DNA of 64,000 nucleotides, taken from NCBI GenBank assembly GCA_021771035.1, contig JAETPU010000007.1, forward strand, positions 71,658 to 135,657, in the 5' to 3' direction. The translations under genes were made by a program, and so were the position numbers. This stretch comes from Marvinbryantia formatexigens. GTDB lineage: Bacteria; Bacillota; Clostridia; Oscillospirales; Ruminococcaceae. The notes under the pieces were generated by a model. The model ran no database searches and had not been told where the DNA came from. It saw only the letters and a program-made list of their open reading frames with translations. Of the stretch, positions 9,431 through 17,347 are shown piece after piece; positions within the stretch are counted from its first letter, which is position 1, and each line of letters opens with the position of its first letter.

Positions 9431-10360
9431 TCAGCTGAACATCTTTTTCTTCACCAGAATGATGGACACAATGATGGTGGCCACCGCGGAGAGCGCCAGG
9501 GGGAACCAGAAATAGGGCAGGGGCAGCCCCGAGACATTCATGCCGTAAAAGCTGGAGATCATGGTGGGAATGGCCATCACGACCGTCAGCGAGGTGAGAA
9601 CCTTCATGACGATATTCAAATTATTGGAGATGATGGAGGCAAAGGCGTCCATGGTACTGGAGAGGATGCTGGTGTAGATGGAGCACATCTCAATGGCCTG
9701 TTTGACCTCGATGAGCACGTCCTCCAGCAGATCCTGATCCTCCTCGTACAGCTTGATGATGCGCCCCCGGTGGATTTTTTCCAGAGTGACCTCATTGGCC
9801 TTCAGAGAGGTGGAAAAGTAAACCAGGGATTTTTCCAGTCCCAGAAGCTGGATGAGCTCCTTGTTTTTCATCATCTTACGCAGCTGTTTTTCCGTTAAGG
9901 AGCTGATGCGGTCAATCTGCTTGAGGTACTGTAAAAACCGCACCGCAATACGAAAGAGGATCATCAGCAGAAACCGGGTTTTCAGGTTGGTTTGAATATT
10001 GCGCACCTGCCCGCCGGCTATCTCGGAGAGAACGGAGTTCTCCTGAAGGGATACGGTGATGATACAGCTTTTCATGATGATAATGCCGATCGGCATGGTG
10101 GTGTATAAAAGGGTGTCCGCATTTTGGCGCTGGGCCACCGGGGCATCCACAATCAGCAGGGTTTGATCGTCCTCCTGCTCCACGCGGGAGGTCTCCTCGT
10201 CGTCCATGGCGGCCCGTACAAACTCGGGCTGCGCACCCAGACGGCGTACCAGATAGTCGATTTCCTCCTCCGTAGGGTTCATAGCCCGTACCCAGCACCC
10301 GTCACAGGGGGCGGATATGGGCATCAATCGGCGGTCCACAGTATTATAATACGTCAGCAC
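9431..10360 (-). CDS. corA: CorA-family magnesium transporter
   Basis: Homopentameric Mg2+/divalent cation channel of the inner membrane. The 309-residue protein has a long helical cytoplasmic domain followed by two C-terminal membrane helices, with the signature YGMNV (GMN at 273-275) at the end of TM1 and a short basic tail. GTG 10360 is chosen because a purine-rich GAGAGGAGAGAGG lies just upstream. Fifteen bases upstream ends a 22-codon Pro/Asp-rich leader reading frame, suggesting translation-dependent control by Mg2+. Confidence 0.93.
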   Translation of the reverse strand: MLTYYNTVDRRLMPISAPCDGCWVRAMNPTEEEIDYLVRRLGAQPEFVRAAMDDEETSRVEQEDDQTLLIVDAPVAQRQNADTLLYTTMPIGIIIMKSCIITVSLQENSVLSEIAGGQVRNIQTNLKTRFLLMILFRIAVRFLQYLKQIDRISSLTEKQLRKMMKNKELIQLLGLEKSLVYFSTSLKANEVTLEKIHRGRIIKLYEEDQDLLEDVLIEVKQAIEMCSIYTSILSSTMDAFASIISNNLNIVMKVLTSLTVVMAIPTMISSFYGMNVSGLPLPYFWFPLALSAVATIIVSIILVKKKMFS

Positions 10361-10375
10361 TCAGCCTCTCTCCTC

Positions 10376-10444
10376 TCAACAGAAGAACATGGCGCCGGCG
10401 CCATGTTCTGGAATTTTAGGTTCACCGCTGGGGTCGGGTTTCAC
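10376..10444 (-). CDS. Candidate leader peptide of corA (Pro/Asp/Glu-rich, 22 aa)
   Basis: A GTG start at 10444 follows a near-perfect Shine-Dalgarno sequence (AAGGAGGTG) at a 7-base spacing. The peptide begins MKPDPSGEPKIPEHG and continues about seven residues to a TGA at 10376-10378. The stop lies directly before the purine-rich binding site of corA, so reinitiation or coupling is possible. Known parallel: the Salmonella MgtL leader upstream of the Mg transporter gene mgtA starts MEPDP and senses low Mg2+ through Pro/acidic codons that destabilise or slow ribosomes. The resemblance (K-PDP, GEP) and the same type of target gene are seen here; the regulatory role is inference. Confidence 0.6.
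   Translation of the reverse strand: MKPDPSGEPKIPEHGAGAMFFC
10384..10409. repeat. 26-bp perfect palindrome inside the corA leader frame
   Basis: AGAACATGGCGCC is followed at once by its exact complement. It covers codons 12-20 of the leader peptide and sits about 24 bases upstream of the corA start. There is no T-run after it, so it is not a classical terminator; it could be an RNA hairpin masked by translating ribosomes or an operator. Confidence 0.8.
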
Positions 10445-10624
10445 AGCGCCACCTCCTTATTGTGCAGTAGTTATGGCGGTTTGAGAAAAACGGGGGGTTT
10501 GAACCGGACAGCGCATTTTGCCGGATAAACAATAGCCTATGTCTCCAGCCATTTGGCTGGTACACGCCGCCCCCTGATTGTGAAAGACGATTGCGGGTTC
10601 ATACTCTGTATGCACCTGGTATCA

Positions 10625-10975
10625 GATATCCTGGACGAACCGGGATATCTTGCGATTTGACATAAGCCAAACACCGGCCTTGCCTTTGGACCGGTGAGCA
10701 AAACTCCCGAATTCTCAAAGAGAATTGCATATTCGCAGTTTCTGCGAATATTATACCATAATTGCAAGCCGCCCATCGGGTTGCTACCAGAACGGTAAAA
10801 GAAACGCATTTGCAAAAACGGCTAATGCCGTTTTCATCCCTATTTGCGTTTATGATACCATGGGTTTAGAACCAACCGGGACGTTTTGCGGTTTGGCTTT
10901 GCCAAACACCGGCCACACCTTCAGGCCGGTGAGCAAAACTCCTTAATAATCACGCTTTGCGTGATTATTATACCA
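10625..10975 (-). repeat. Modular hairpin repeat cluster, order C-A-C
   Basis: Read on the - strand, three units follow each other, each opening with TGGTATAAT or a one-base variant. They are C (10975-10862), A (10861-10760, 102 bp) and C (10759 to about 10625). The C units place a different hairpin right after the -10-like box (ATAATCACGC with its complement in the first, TATTCGCAG with its complement in the second), followed by the constant GGAGTTTTGCTCACCGG and then CCGGTGTTTGGC. The A unit has the same AAACGGC/GCCGTTT hairpin and T-run as the four A units at 45.2-45.7 kb. Confidence 0.85.
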
Positions 10976-11292
10976 CATCTCCCCGCAAATACAAGCCAAA
11001 GGGGATGCCGGCGCCTACCGGGCAGGAACAATAAACCCATTAGAAGAAAATCACAACAAACGAAAGAGCCTGATGGAACGACTTATCCAAAGAAATACAG
11101 AGTTATGGAAGAACGACGCTTGAAAAATAGCGTCTTTTTCTATGTCGTGAAACAGCAGACTATTTCATTGCTACTTGATTACCCTAGACTTATCGGGCTA
11201 TGGTTTGTCAAGAGCTTGTTGCGTAAGCAACGCTAAATAGCACCATTTACAAATCATGGACTGATAAGTAACTTTTCAAAAGCAGAAGAGAA
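10976..11292. other. Lower-GC intergenic stretch with a terminator-like hairpin
   Basis: No credible gene. GACGCT at 11115-11120 pairs with AGCGTC at 11129-11134 and is followed by five T, resembling an intrinsic terminator on the + strand. Base composition is more AT-rich than the surroundings, as is the broken DUF3592 gene that follows, suggesting a small transferred segment. Confidence 0.4.
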
Positions 11293-11322
11293 ATGACAAC
11301 GCTTATAACAGCATGATATAAT
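11293..11322 (+). promoter_or_regulatory. Possible promoter of the DUF3592 pseudogene
   Basis: ATGACA at 11293-11298 and TATAAT at 11317-11322, spacing 18 bases, ending 39 bases before the ATG. Confidence 0.55.
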
Positions 11323-11361
11323 ACGGGTAAAGACAAATTGGGGCTTGAGGTGGTAAATGTT

Positions 11362-11883
11362 ATGTCTGAAATACAAATTGCATGGTTAGAATTGATAACG
11401 GTTGGAGGTCTTGGTGTAATATTAGTTTTGTCTGGTGTTATTATCAATATTATCGCAAAAAAGCAAAACCAGTTGTGTACGAAACAGACGGACGGCACCG
11501 TAGTACAATATGGATTTCCGGGAAAAGGAATGATGTATCCAATCGTGGAATATTTTGTAGATGGAACTTGTTACAAAACGAAGAAAAAATTTCGTGGAGT
11601 ATTAACAAAACAAATCTCTGGATTCCCTTTAAATATACAGTCAAATGCATTTGAAGATGAAAAAGGATGACTACATGTAAAAATTGGACCTATTGCAAAT
11701 TTGCGTCAGCTTGCAGAGCAGTTGTGGCCTATCGAAAGTAAAATGACAGTTTATTATAATCCAAACAATCCGAAAAAGTGTTATGTAGACAGACCAATTT
11801 CAGGAAGCGTTATATCCATGATATTCGTATTAACGGGAATGATAACAGTAATTGTGAGTGCATTGGTATTCTTTTTCATATAA
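11362..11883 (+). pseudogene. DUF3592-like membrane protein interrupted by one in-frame TGA
   Basis: The first part (about 102 codons from ATG 11362, with GAGGTGG upstream) has an N-terminal membrane helix and a soluble segment containing YPIVEYFVDG. TGA at 11668-11670 stops it. The same frame continues to TAA 11883 with VKIGPIANLRQL, a VYYNPNNPKKCYVDRP segment and a C-terminal membrane helix, which together form the layout of DUF3592 proteins (TM, extracellular domain, YNPxNP, TM). No frameshift is needed, so a single substitution explains the break. The gene is AT-rich compared with neighbours. Either an inactivated gene or, less likely, a suppressed stop. Confidence 0.7.
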
Positions 11884-11920
11884 AAAGGAACGGGTTTCGT
11901 AAGAACCCGTTCCCTTTTGG
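11884..11920 (+). terminator. Terminator after the DUF3592 pseudogene
   Basis: AAAGGAACGGGTTT and AACCCGTTCCCTTTT form a strong stem. The A/T flanks let it serve the - strand gene at 11934 too. Confidence 0.85.
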
Positions 11921-11933
11921 TGACGAATGAAGT

Positions 11934-12308
11934 TCAAAAAAGCACAGCTTTGACAATCAGGCCAAGTATCAGAATCCAGGCCAGCAGAATGGGAAGCGCG
12001 TACCGCCATTTTTTAGCCGCGGCGCCTTGCTCCAGGCGTTGGGTGCGCTGAACATTTTTCTCCCACACAGGCTTGGGGATAAAATGAATCGCCAGGGCAA
12101 CCAGGGCGGGCAATACCAGCAGATCGTCCAGATATCCCAAGATGGGAATGAAATCCGGAATCAGATCAATGGGGGAGAGCGCATATGCCACCGCGGCGCC
12201 CGCAAAAAATTTTGCGGCTGCGGGAACAGCGGGATCCCGAAGGCACAGAGACACAGCGGGGATGGATGTCCGGAGCTGTTTGGCGTGTTCTTTCCATTTC
12301 ATACGCAT
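11934..12308 (-). CDS. DUF1232 (YkvA-like) small membrane protein
   Basis: About 124 residues. The core AYALSPIDLIPDFIPILGYL is the signature of the DUF1232 family, followed by DDLLVLPALVALAIHFIPKPVW. Hydrophobic segments suggest a membrane-associated protein; the function of the family is unknown. A longer frame starts at 12320, but that ATG lacks a binding site, whereas GGGGA sits 5 bases before ATG 12308. It is probably co-transcribed with the upstream DUF2264 gene, which ends 37 bp before this start. Confidence 0.85.
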   Translation of the reverse strand: MRMKWKEHAKQLRTSIPAVSLCLRDPAVPAAAKFFAGAAVAYALSPIDLIPDFIPILGYLDDLLVLPALVALAIHFIPKPVWEKNVQRTQRLEQGAAAKKWRYALPILLAWILILGLIVKAVLF

Positions 12309-12345
12309 CACCGTCCCCATTGGAGGATTTTACTGAAAATCCGCA

Positions 12346-13521
12346 TTATTCCTCGTAGGCGCCGTCCACCAGGGTATCCTGGCCGGCCCAAACTCTGGCG
12401 TTGCGCCACAGGGCCGCCTCGCTGTTCCAAAACGGCGTATCGGGGGAGAGCCCTAAGGGCAGGAATACATGGGTACAGGCATACAGGCTGCCGGTGGAGA
12501 CATAGTAGTCCCCCATCTGGGGCTGATGGCCGCACAGGCCGATCTGCAGCCAGCCGTCCTCATCAAAGGTCCCGGGGGTCTCCATACACCGGCGGATAAC
12601 GGCGGTCAGGGCCGTGCGGATTTCCTGGGGCTTGGTGTCCTGGGGAAGATCTTCCTTCCAGGCGAACAGGGCCAAATCCTGGAAAGCGGCCATCCGGTAG
12701 GAAATGGAGCGCCCGAAGGAGGGAAAACTGCCGTCCGGGGCAATGAGCATCTCCAGCACCTTGGCGTACCGTTTGGCCCGGGCGCGAATGTGCTCGGCTT
12801 TTTCCCGGGTGAGGTAGGGCGAGGAAATCCCCGAATCCATAAAGGTGTCGTAGACGTCCACCAGGGCGGGCTGGATAACAAAACTGTTGTAGTAATCCCA
12901 GTGATACTCCTCACCGTCTCCATAGATGCCGTCTCCCCGGTACCAGCCGTCGTGGCGCATCAGGGCGTATTCCACCCGCTCCCACTGGACGGGGATGCCC
13001 ATGCGGTACAGCCCGGCCTCCACCATAGCGGCAAAGAGCAGGTGGTTGTTTTCCGTATCTGAAATCCGCACCCGGCTGCTGATGAGGCAGTTGGCCAGAT
13101 TGTTTTTCACCCTCTCCGGCAGCTTTTCCCACAGCTCAGTGGGGGCGCGAAGGATACCGATAGCCAAAAAGGCGGAATCCACCAGGGGCTGGTCGGTGTT
13201 CTCCTCACTGGTATAGGCCATCAAATCCGGGGATTGGGGGTCTGTTGCGGCATCGATGGCCTCCCGGCAGAGCTGTGCGTACTTCTGGCGCAGGGATTCC
13301 TCCTCCTCCGGGAGGTTTTTGCTCTCCAGCCAGGGGGCGAGGCCCGCCAGCATCCGCCCGAAGGCCTCCAGGTAGGTATAGGGTACCCGGCAGCGTCCCT
13401 CCATCTGTTCGACGGGCATTTTCTGGCGCAGGGTACGATTTTTCAGATTGATCAAAACCGGATCGCAGATGCGCCGCAGCGTCTGAATCCAATAGGCGCG
13501 ATCAATGGCTCCTTGTGTCAT
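12346..13521 (-). CDS. DUF2264 domain protein (putative glycan-active enzyme)
   Basis: The 391-residue protein matches the DUF2264 family over its full length, with the conserved ENNHLLFAAMVEAGLYR region, WYRGDGIYGDGEEYHWDYYN, and a C-terminal GDYYVSTGSLYACTHVFLPLGL. These Trp/Tyr/Asp-rich blocks suit an alpha/alpha-barrel carbohydrate enzyme. As I recall, some DUF2264 relatives have been placed in a beta-glucuronidase glycoside hydrolase family, but this should be checked. There is no signal peptide, so it acts in the cytoplasm. ATG 13521 follows AAAGGA. Confidence 0.85.
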   Translation of the reverse strand: MTQGAIDRAYWIQTLRRICDPVLINLKNRTLRQKMPVEQMEGRCRVPYTYLEAFGRMLAGLAPWLESKNLPEEEESLRQKYAQLCREAIDAATDPQSPDLMAYTSEENTDQPLVDSAFLAIGILRAPTELWEKLPERVKNNLANCLISSRVRISDTENNHLLFAAMVEAGLYRMGIPVQWERVEYALMRHDGWYRGDGIYGDGEEYHWDYYNSFVIQPALVDVYDTFMDSGISSPYLTREKAEHIRARAKRYAKVLEMLIAPDGSFPSFGRSISYRMAAFQDLALFAWKEDLPQDTKPQEIRTALTAVIRRCMETPGTFDEDGWLQIGLCGHQPQMGDYYVSTGSLYACTHVFLPLGLSPDTPFWNSEAALWRNARVWAGQDTLVDGAYEE

Positions 13522-13676
13522 TATGGTTCAGTCCTTTCTCAATTTGCACCCCGGACGGCGGCTTCACAAAACGGGGGATTCCCGAAACGGCACCGCCGGC
13601 GGGGCTGGTTTTGATGGGTGCAACTCAAGCTGAATGGATGCCCGGCGCGGGCAGAAGAGGGCCGGATATAAAGAAG

Positions 13677-13705
13677 CCCATGGCAAGCGGGCCGCTTACC
13701 ATGGG
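13677..13705. other. Strong hairpin between tRNA-Gly and the DUF2264 gene
   Basis: CCCATGG at 13677-13683 pairs with CCATGGG at 13699-13705, and AGCGG with CCGCT inside it. There is no clear T-run. On the - strand it lies between the tRNA and the DUF2264 gene and may mark tRNA transcript end or processing. Confidence 0.45.
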
Positions 13706-13769
13706 GTGAAACCGTACCGGCGAAGCCAAGCGCCTGTTCGCCGAACTGCTGAATGGGGAATTCCCTGTT

Positions 13770-13845
13770 TGGAGCGGATTACGAGGCTCGAACTCGCTAC
13801 CTCCACCTTGGCAAGGTGGCGCTCTACCAGATGAGCTAAACCCGC
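13770..13845 (-). tRNA. tRNA-Gly (GCC)
   Basis: Reverse-complement cloverleaf of 76 nt with CCA encoded. The acceptor stem is GCGGGTT/AATCCGC, the D-arm contains AGCTCATCTGGTAGAGC, and the anticodon arm CCACC-TTGCCAA-GGTGG has anticodon GCC. The T-arm carries GTTCGAGCC. A strong promoter lies about 20 bases upstream. Confidence 0.96.
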
Positions 13846-13866
13846 ATATAGCATTGTTCTGCGAAT

Positions 13867-13895
13867 ACTATACTGTATTTTCCATAAGATGTCAA
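13867..13895 (-). promoter_or_regulatory. Promoter of tRNA-Gly
   Basis: On the - strand TTGACA (13895-13890) and TATAGT (13872-13867) with a 17-base spacer, ending 21 bases before the tRNA. Confidence 0.88.
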
Positions 13896-14086
13896 CCCCC
13901 TGAAAGGGAAATATCATCCTCCGGCACAGGGGAGCAGCCGGGGACGGCGGAAGGGACTGCCCTTAGGTGTTTGGAAATAGGTGAGGGCAGCCGCAGCGCG
14001 CACTGCCAAACTGTTTCGCGGGCCTGAGGAAATGGGGCTTCGGTTTTGGTGAAGCGGCCCTCTGGGGAGGCATCCGCCCGTTCATA

Positions 14087-14115
14087 TAAAAAAGCCCCGG
14101 CAAAAGCGGGGCTTC
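14087..14115 (-). terminator. Terminator of the EEP-family gene
   Basis: On the - strand AGAAGCCCCGC pairs with CCGGGGCT, followed by TTTTTT. It lies about 65 bases after the stop of the EEP gene. Confidence 0.85.
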
Positions 14116-14179
14116 TGGCTGTGATTCATGGCCCTGATGCCGGAGCATACACGGGACGCGGGGCATTTTTCCGATGGCC

Positions 14180-15151
14180 TTAAGCATGCGCGGCGCGAAG
14201 GCGAAGCTGCGCCACCAGGGGATAGTGGTCGGAGGGATAACACCCGTCAAAGCTGCAGGTGTCGATATCCACGTTGAGAATATCGAAATCGTCGGAGACA
14301 AAAATATAGTCGATGGGCTTTTTCTTCACCTTGCCCTTAAAGCCATGATGGGTGTTCTGAATGGAGTCACAGTGCTCATACACATCATTGAGATGCAGGT
14401 CCCGGTACTCCGTCAGGCTTTCCCGCAGGATACGGATGGGCTTGGAATTGGGGTGGGCATTCAGATCCCCCATCAGGATAGTGGGGAGATATTCCTGTTC
14501 ATTGAGCTGGTGCATATATTCCAGGATCATTTTGGCGCTGAAGCTGCGGGCCATCCAGCAGATATGGTCAAAATGGGTATTGAACACACGGATACGCTGA
14601 TTGGTGCCCTTCAGGCGAACCTCCGCCACGGTGCAGATGCGGGGGAAAACGGAAAAGTAGGCCCGGGAAATCTCATCCGGGCGTTTGGAGAGCCAGAAGG
14701 TTCGGTAATCGGCCACAGCGGCAATGTCGTCCCGGATGAGGATATCGGAGTGCTCGTCATTCTTGAGCTTTCTTCCGCTGAAGCGCCCGGTGCCGAAGAT
14801 GGAATATTCCTTGAGCATCCGGCGCAGATCCATGCGCATGGAGGGCAGAACCTCCTGTACGCCCACAATACCGGCGTTGGATTCCCGGATATACTGCGCC
14901 GCCAGAGTTTTCCGGTTCTTCCAGGAATTCAAATAGTCGTGGCGGGTGTCACGGCGCATATTAAAGGATATCACCTTGAGATCTGCGGACTTATTGTTTT
15001 TGAACGATGGGCCTGGCAAGTATATCATCTCCACTGAATTTTTTAAAGCTCCCAATAAAAAAAGACCGGCAACTCTGAAAGTACCGTCTGAAAATCGAAT
15101 CAGGGCGGATGCCCGCACCTGAAGAAGCGCTCTGGACTTAGCTTGTTCCAT
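14180..15151 (-). CDS. Endonuclease/exonuclease/phosphatase (EEP) family protein
   Basis: The domain runs from about residue 58 (DLKVISFNMRRDTRH) to the C-terminus. It carries GVQEV (Mg-binding Glu), FNTHFDH, MGDLNAHPNS, KPIDYIFVSDD and SDHYPLVAQL, the ordered catalytic motifs of the EEP superfamily. Members hydrolyse phosphodiesters or phosphomonoesters in nucleic acids, sugars or lipids; the substrate cannot be told here. The first 57 residues are not conserved-looking and carry a hydrophobic patch, with no good binding site at 15151. Translation could instead begin at ATG 15028, which gives a protein of normal length. Confidence 0.85.
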   Translation of the reverse strand: MEQAKSRALLQVRASALIRFSDGTFRVAGLFLLGALKNSVEMIYLPGPSFKNNKSADLKVISFNMRRDTRHDYLNSWKNRKTLAAQYIRESNAGIVGVQEVLPSMRMDLRRMLKEYSIFGTGRFSGRKLKNDEHSDILIRDDIAAVADYRTFWLSKRPDEISRAYFSVFPRICTVAEVRLKGTNQRIRVFNTHFDHICWMARSFSAKMILEYMHQLNEQEYLPTILMGDLNAHPNSKPIRILRESLTEYRDLHLNDVYEHCDSIQNTHHGFKGKVKKKPIDYIFVSDDFDILNVDIDTCSFDGCYPSDHYPLVAQLRLRAAHA

Positions 15152-15279
15152 CCCTGTACTGATATACTATCATACAAGACTTCCCAAGTAAATGAAATCC
15201 AGGAATCAAAATTCAGTCAAATTTCTTAATTTTGTTTGCTATGCTTAAGAAACTAGGCGCCCATACCGGCCTGCCCGCA

Positions 15280-15322
15280 CAAAAAAGCTCCGAAGCGCCG
15301 CTTGGGGCTCCGGAGCGGGTTG
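15280..15322 (-). terminator. Terminator downstream of ylmC
   Basis: On the - strand GCTCCG pairs with CGGAGC, followed by TTTTTTG. It lies about 12 bases after the ylmC stop. Confidence 0.75.
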
Positions 15323-15333
15323 TGCACAATGGT

Positions 15334-15636
15334 TTACGCGTCCACGCCCTCGTTGGGGCCAAACAGGACGCCCAGGCGGTTGGAGCGGTGCTTGCGCACA
15401 CACATATTGCTGATGAGGATGGTGTCCTCGCCGATCATCTTGATGTTGCACCATTCCACCAGGATATCGTCCTCCCGGCCGAACAGCCCGAAGAATTTAG
15501 GACGGCCAAAGATAATCAGGGTTTGGATTTTAGCGGATTGACTGTCGATCTCCACATCGTCCACCCGGCCCAGCCGGCAGCCTGTGGAAATATTGATGAC
15601 CTCCTTGCAGCGGAGATCGGTAAAGCGGTAGCACAA
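15334..15636 (-). CDS. ylmC: YlmC/YmxH family sporulation protein (PRC-barrel)
   Basis: This 100-residue single-domain PRC-barrel protein opens with the family signature RFTDLRCKEVINISTGCRLG and continues with VDDVEID and LIIFGR. Relatives in Bacillus and Clostridia are called YlmC/YmxH and are sporulation-associated, with no firm biochemical role. The TTG start is supported by GGGAGGGA about 7 bases upstream. Confidence 0.9.
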   Translation of the reverse strand: MCYRFTDLRCKEVINISTGCRLGRVDDVEIDSQSAKIQTLIIFGRPKFFGLFGREDDILVEWCNIKMIGEDTILISNMCVRKHRSNRLGVLFGPNEGVDA

Positions 15637-15689
15637 GAAAATCCCTCCCTTCTACTGTTATAAATACCGTCAGGAGTGGGAAAATATTC

Positions 15690-15718
15690 TTGCGAACAAA
15701 AATAAACCATGTTATAAT
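15690..15718 (+). promoter_or_regulatory. Promoter of the AI-2E-family transporter gene
   Basis: TTGCGA at 15690-15695 and TATAAT at 15713-15718, spacing 17 bases. Confidence 0.78.
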
Positions 15719-15796
15719 TACCACCAAACAGCCCGATGCGGCAAGGGCGCTGCCTGAAGGTATCCAAAGGGCCTTGGCAGGGAAGGAACAGTGGGT

Positions 15797-16990
15797 ATGA
15801 AACTGAAAATCAGCGAAGAAAAAAAGACGAATTTTATTCTGGCGGGGGCGCTGCTCCTGTTTGCTATTCTTCTGTATTTCATTGTGCAGAACGTGGATGC
15901 GCTTACCCAGCGTATCTCCGGGTTTCTGGGGCTTTTGATGCCGTTTTTGCTGGGGCTGGGCTTAGCCTATATCCTATGGCGTCCCATGCGGTTCTTTCAA
16001 AAACTGCTGGATAAGATTAAGCTTGGAAAATCCAAAAAGGCGCTGCCCCGGGGTGTGACCAGGGCGGCGGCTATCATTTTTATTTTCGTCCTGCTGGGGC
16101 TGGCCATTTCCCTGATTGGGATGTTTATCGTCCCTCAGCTCAAGCAGAGCCTTCTGACCTTGTACTGGAAGATGCCCAGCTTTGTGCAGTCCCTGCAGGA
16201 GTCCGCGGAAAACCTGATGGATTCCTTCGGGTTCAAGGGCAACGTCTATGAGATTCTCACCTCCCTGGTAGAGCGCTTCTGGGGGACCATTTCCGCGTTT
16301 GTTTCCAATGCGGTGCCGGCGATTGTGAACGCCTCGCTCAACATCACCTCCGGGGTAATCAACACGGTGCTGGCGGTGGTGGTTTCGGTGTATATCCTGT
16401 TTTCCAAGGAAAAGTTTGCCGGGCAGGTGAAAAAGCTGTGCTGTGCCGTTCTCCCTGGAAAGACCCGGGGACGGCTTTTCAGAGCGATTCACATCTTTGA
16501 TGATACCTTCGGCGGATATATCAACGGACAGCTGACGGATGCCGTTGTGGTGGGAACCCTGTGCTTCCTGCTGATGCTTCTGCTGCGGCTTCCCTTTGCC
16601 CTGCTGGTTGCGGTCATCGTGATGATCACCAATGTTATTCCTATGATTGGGCCCTTTATCGGCGCCGTGCCCAGCGCTTTCATTATTCTGATGGCGGGCG
16701 GGCCGGTGCAGATGCTCATATTTATTGTCATGATCCTGGTGCTGCAGCAGATTGACGGCAATATCCTGGTGCCCAGAATCGTGGGAAATTCCACGGGCCT
16801 TTCCGGTTTTTGGGTGCTGTTTGCCATCATGGTGGGCGGCGGACTGTTCGGCTTTGTAGGGATTGTGCTGTGTGTGCCCACGCTCTCCGTTATCCTGAAG
16901 ATCACTAAGATTTTAGTGGAAAAACGTCTGGAGAAGGAGGGGTACCCCACCGCCAGCGAGGACTATGTACAACGGGATTTGACCCAGTGA
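15797..16990 (+). CDS. AI-2E family transporter (YtvI/YdiK-like permease)
   Basis: The roughly 397-residue integral membrane protein has the family pattern: two N-terminal helices, a further helix after the basic KKALPRGVTRAAAI stretch, a long periplasmic/helical region, and a hydrophobic C-terminal half containing GGYINGQLTDA and NVIPMIGPFIGAVPSA. The latter is diagnostic for PF01594. Members include TqsA and sporulation-linked YtvI; substrates are mostly unproven. ATG 15797 is preferred over GTG 15791 because AAGGA at 15783-15787 gives a 9-base spacing. Confidence 0.9.
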   Translation: MKLKISEEKKTNFILAGALLLFAILLYFIVQNVDALTQRISGFLGLLMPFLLGLGLAYILWRPMRFFQKLLDKIKLGKSKKALPRGVTRAAAIIFIFVLLGLAISLIGMFIVPQLKQSLLTLYWKMPSFVQSLQESAENLMDSFGFKGNVYEILTSLVERFWGTISAFVSNAVPAIVNASLNITSGVINTVLAVVVSVYILFSKEKFAGQVKKLCCAVLPGKTRGRLFRAIHIFDDTFGGYINGQLTDAVVVGTLCFLLMLLLRLPFALLVAVIVMITNVIPMIGPFIGAVPSAFIILMAGGPVQMLIFIVMILVLQQIDGNILVPRIVGNSTGLSGFWVLFAIMVGGGLFGFVGIVLCVPTLSVILKITKILVEKRLEKEGYPTASEDYVQRDLTQ

Positions 16991-17181
16991 GGCCGAAAGC
17001 CCCTGTGACTTTCGGCAGCCCCTGCGCCGGGTGGGCGCTGAAACTGCGGGTGGGAAAACCAGGTCTTGGCCTTTCCTTAACCGGGTGCGCGCCGCCTGCT
17101 TGTGCCGGGCGGGGAGAAGACGGTATGGCTGTCTGAAGGCACCGCAACGCATAGCCGGAGCTGGTTAATCAGCTGAATTTG

Positions 17182-17229
17182 AGGGCCCCGGGCGGAAACT
17201 GTTTCCGTTTCCGTTTGCGGGCCCTTTTT
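17182..17229 (+). terminator. Terminator of the AI-2E-family gene
   Basis: AGGGCCC pairs with GGGCCCT around a GGAAAC-rich loop, followed by five T. Confidence 0.75.
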
Positions 17230-17275
17230 ATATTCTGCTGGAAGGGAACTGAATTCCTTTTTTGGGGATTTGGCC

Positions 17276-17304
17276 TTGTCAAGACAGTGCGGGCGTGCTA
17301 CAAT
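17276..17304 (+). promoter_or_regulatory. Promoter of ptsI
   Basis: TTGTCA at 17276-17281 and TACAAT at 17299-17304, spacing 17 bases. It lies 44 bases before the TTG start and rules out the longer upstream reading frame. Confidence 0.8.
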
Positions 17305-17347
17305 AGATGAAAAATTCCAAAAATTTGAAAATGCAGGGGGGATCGGG

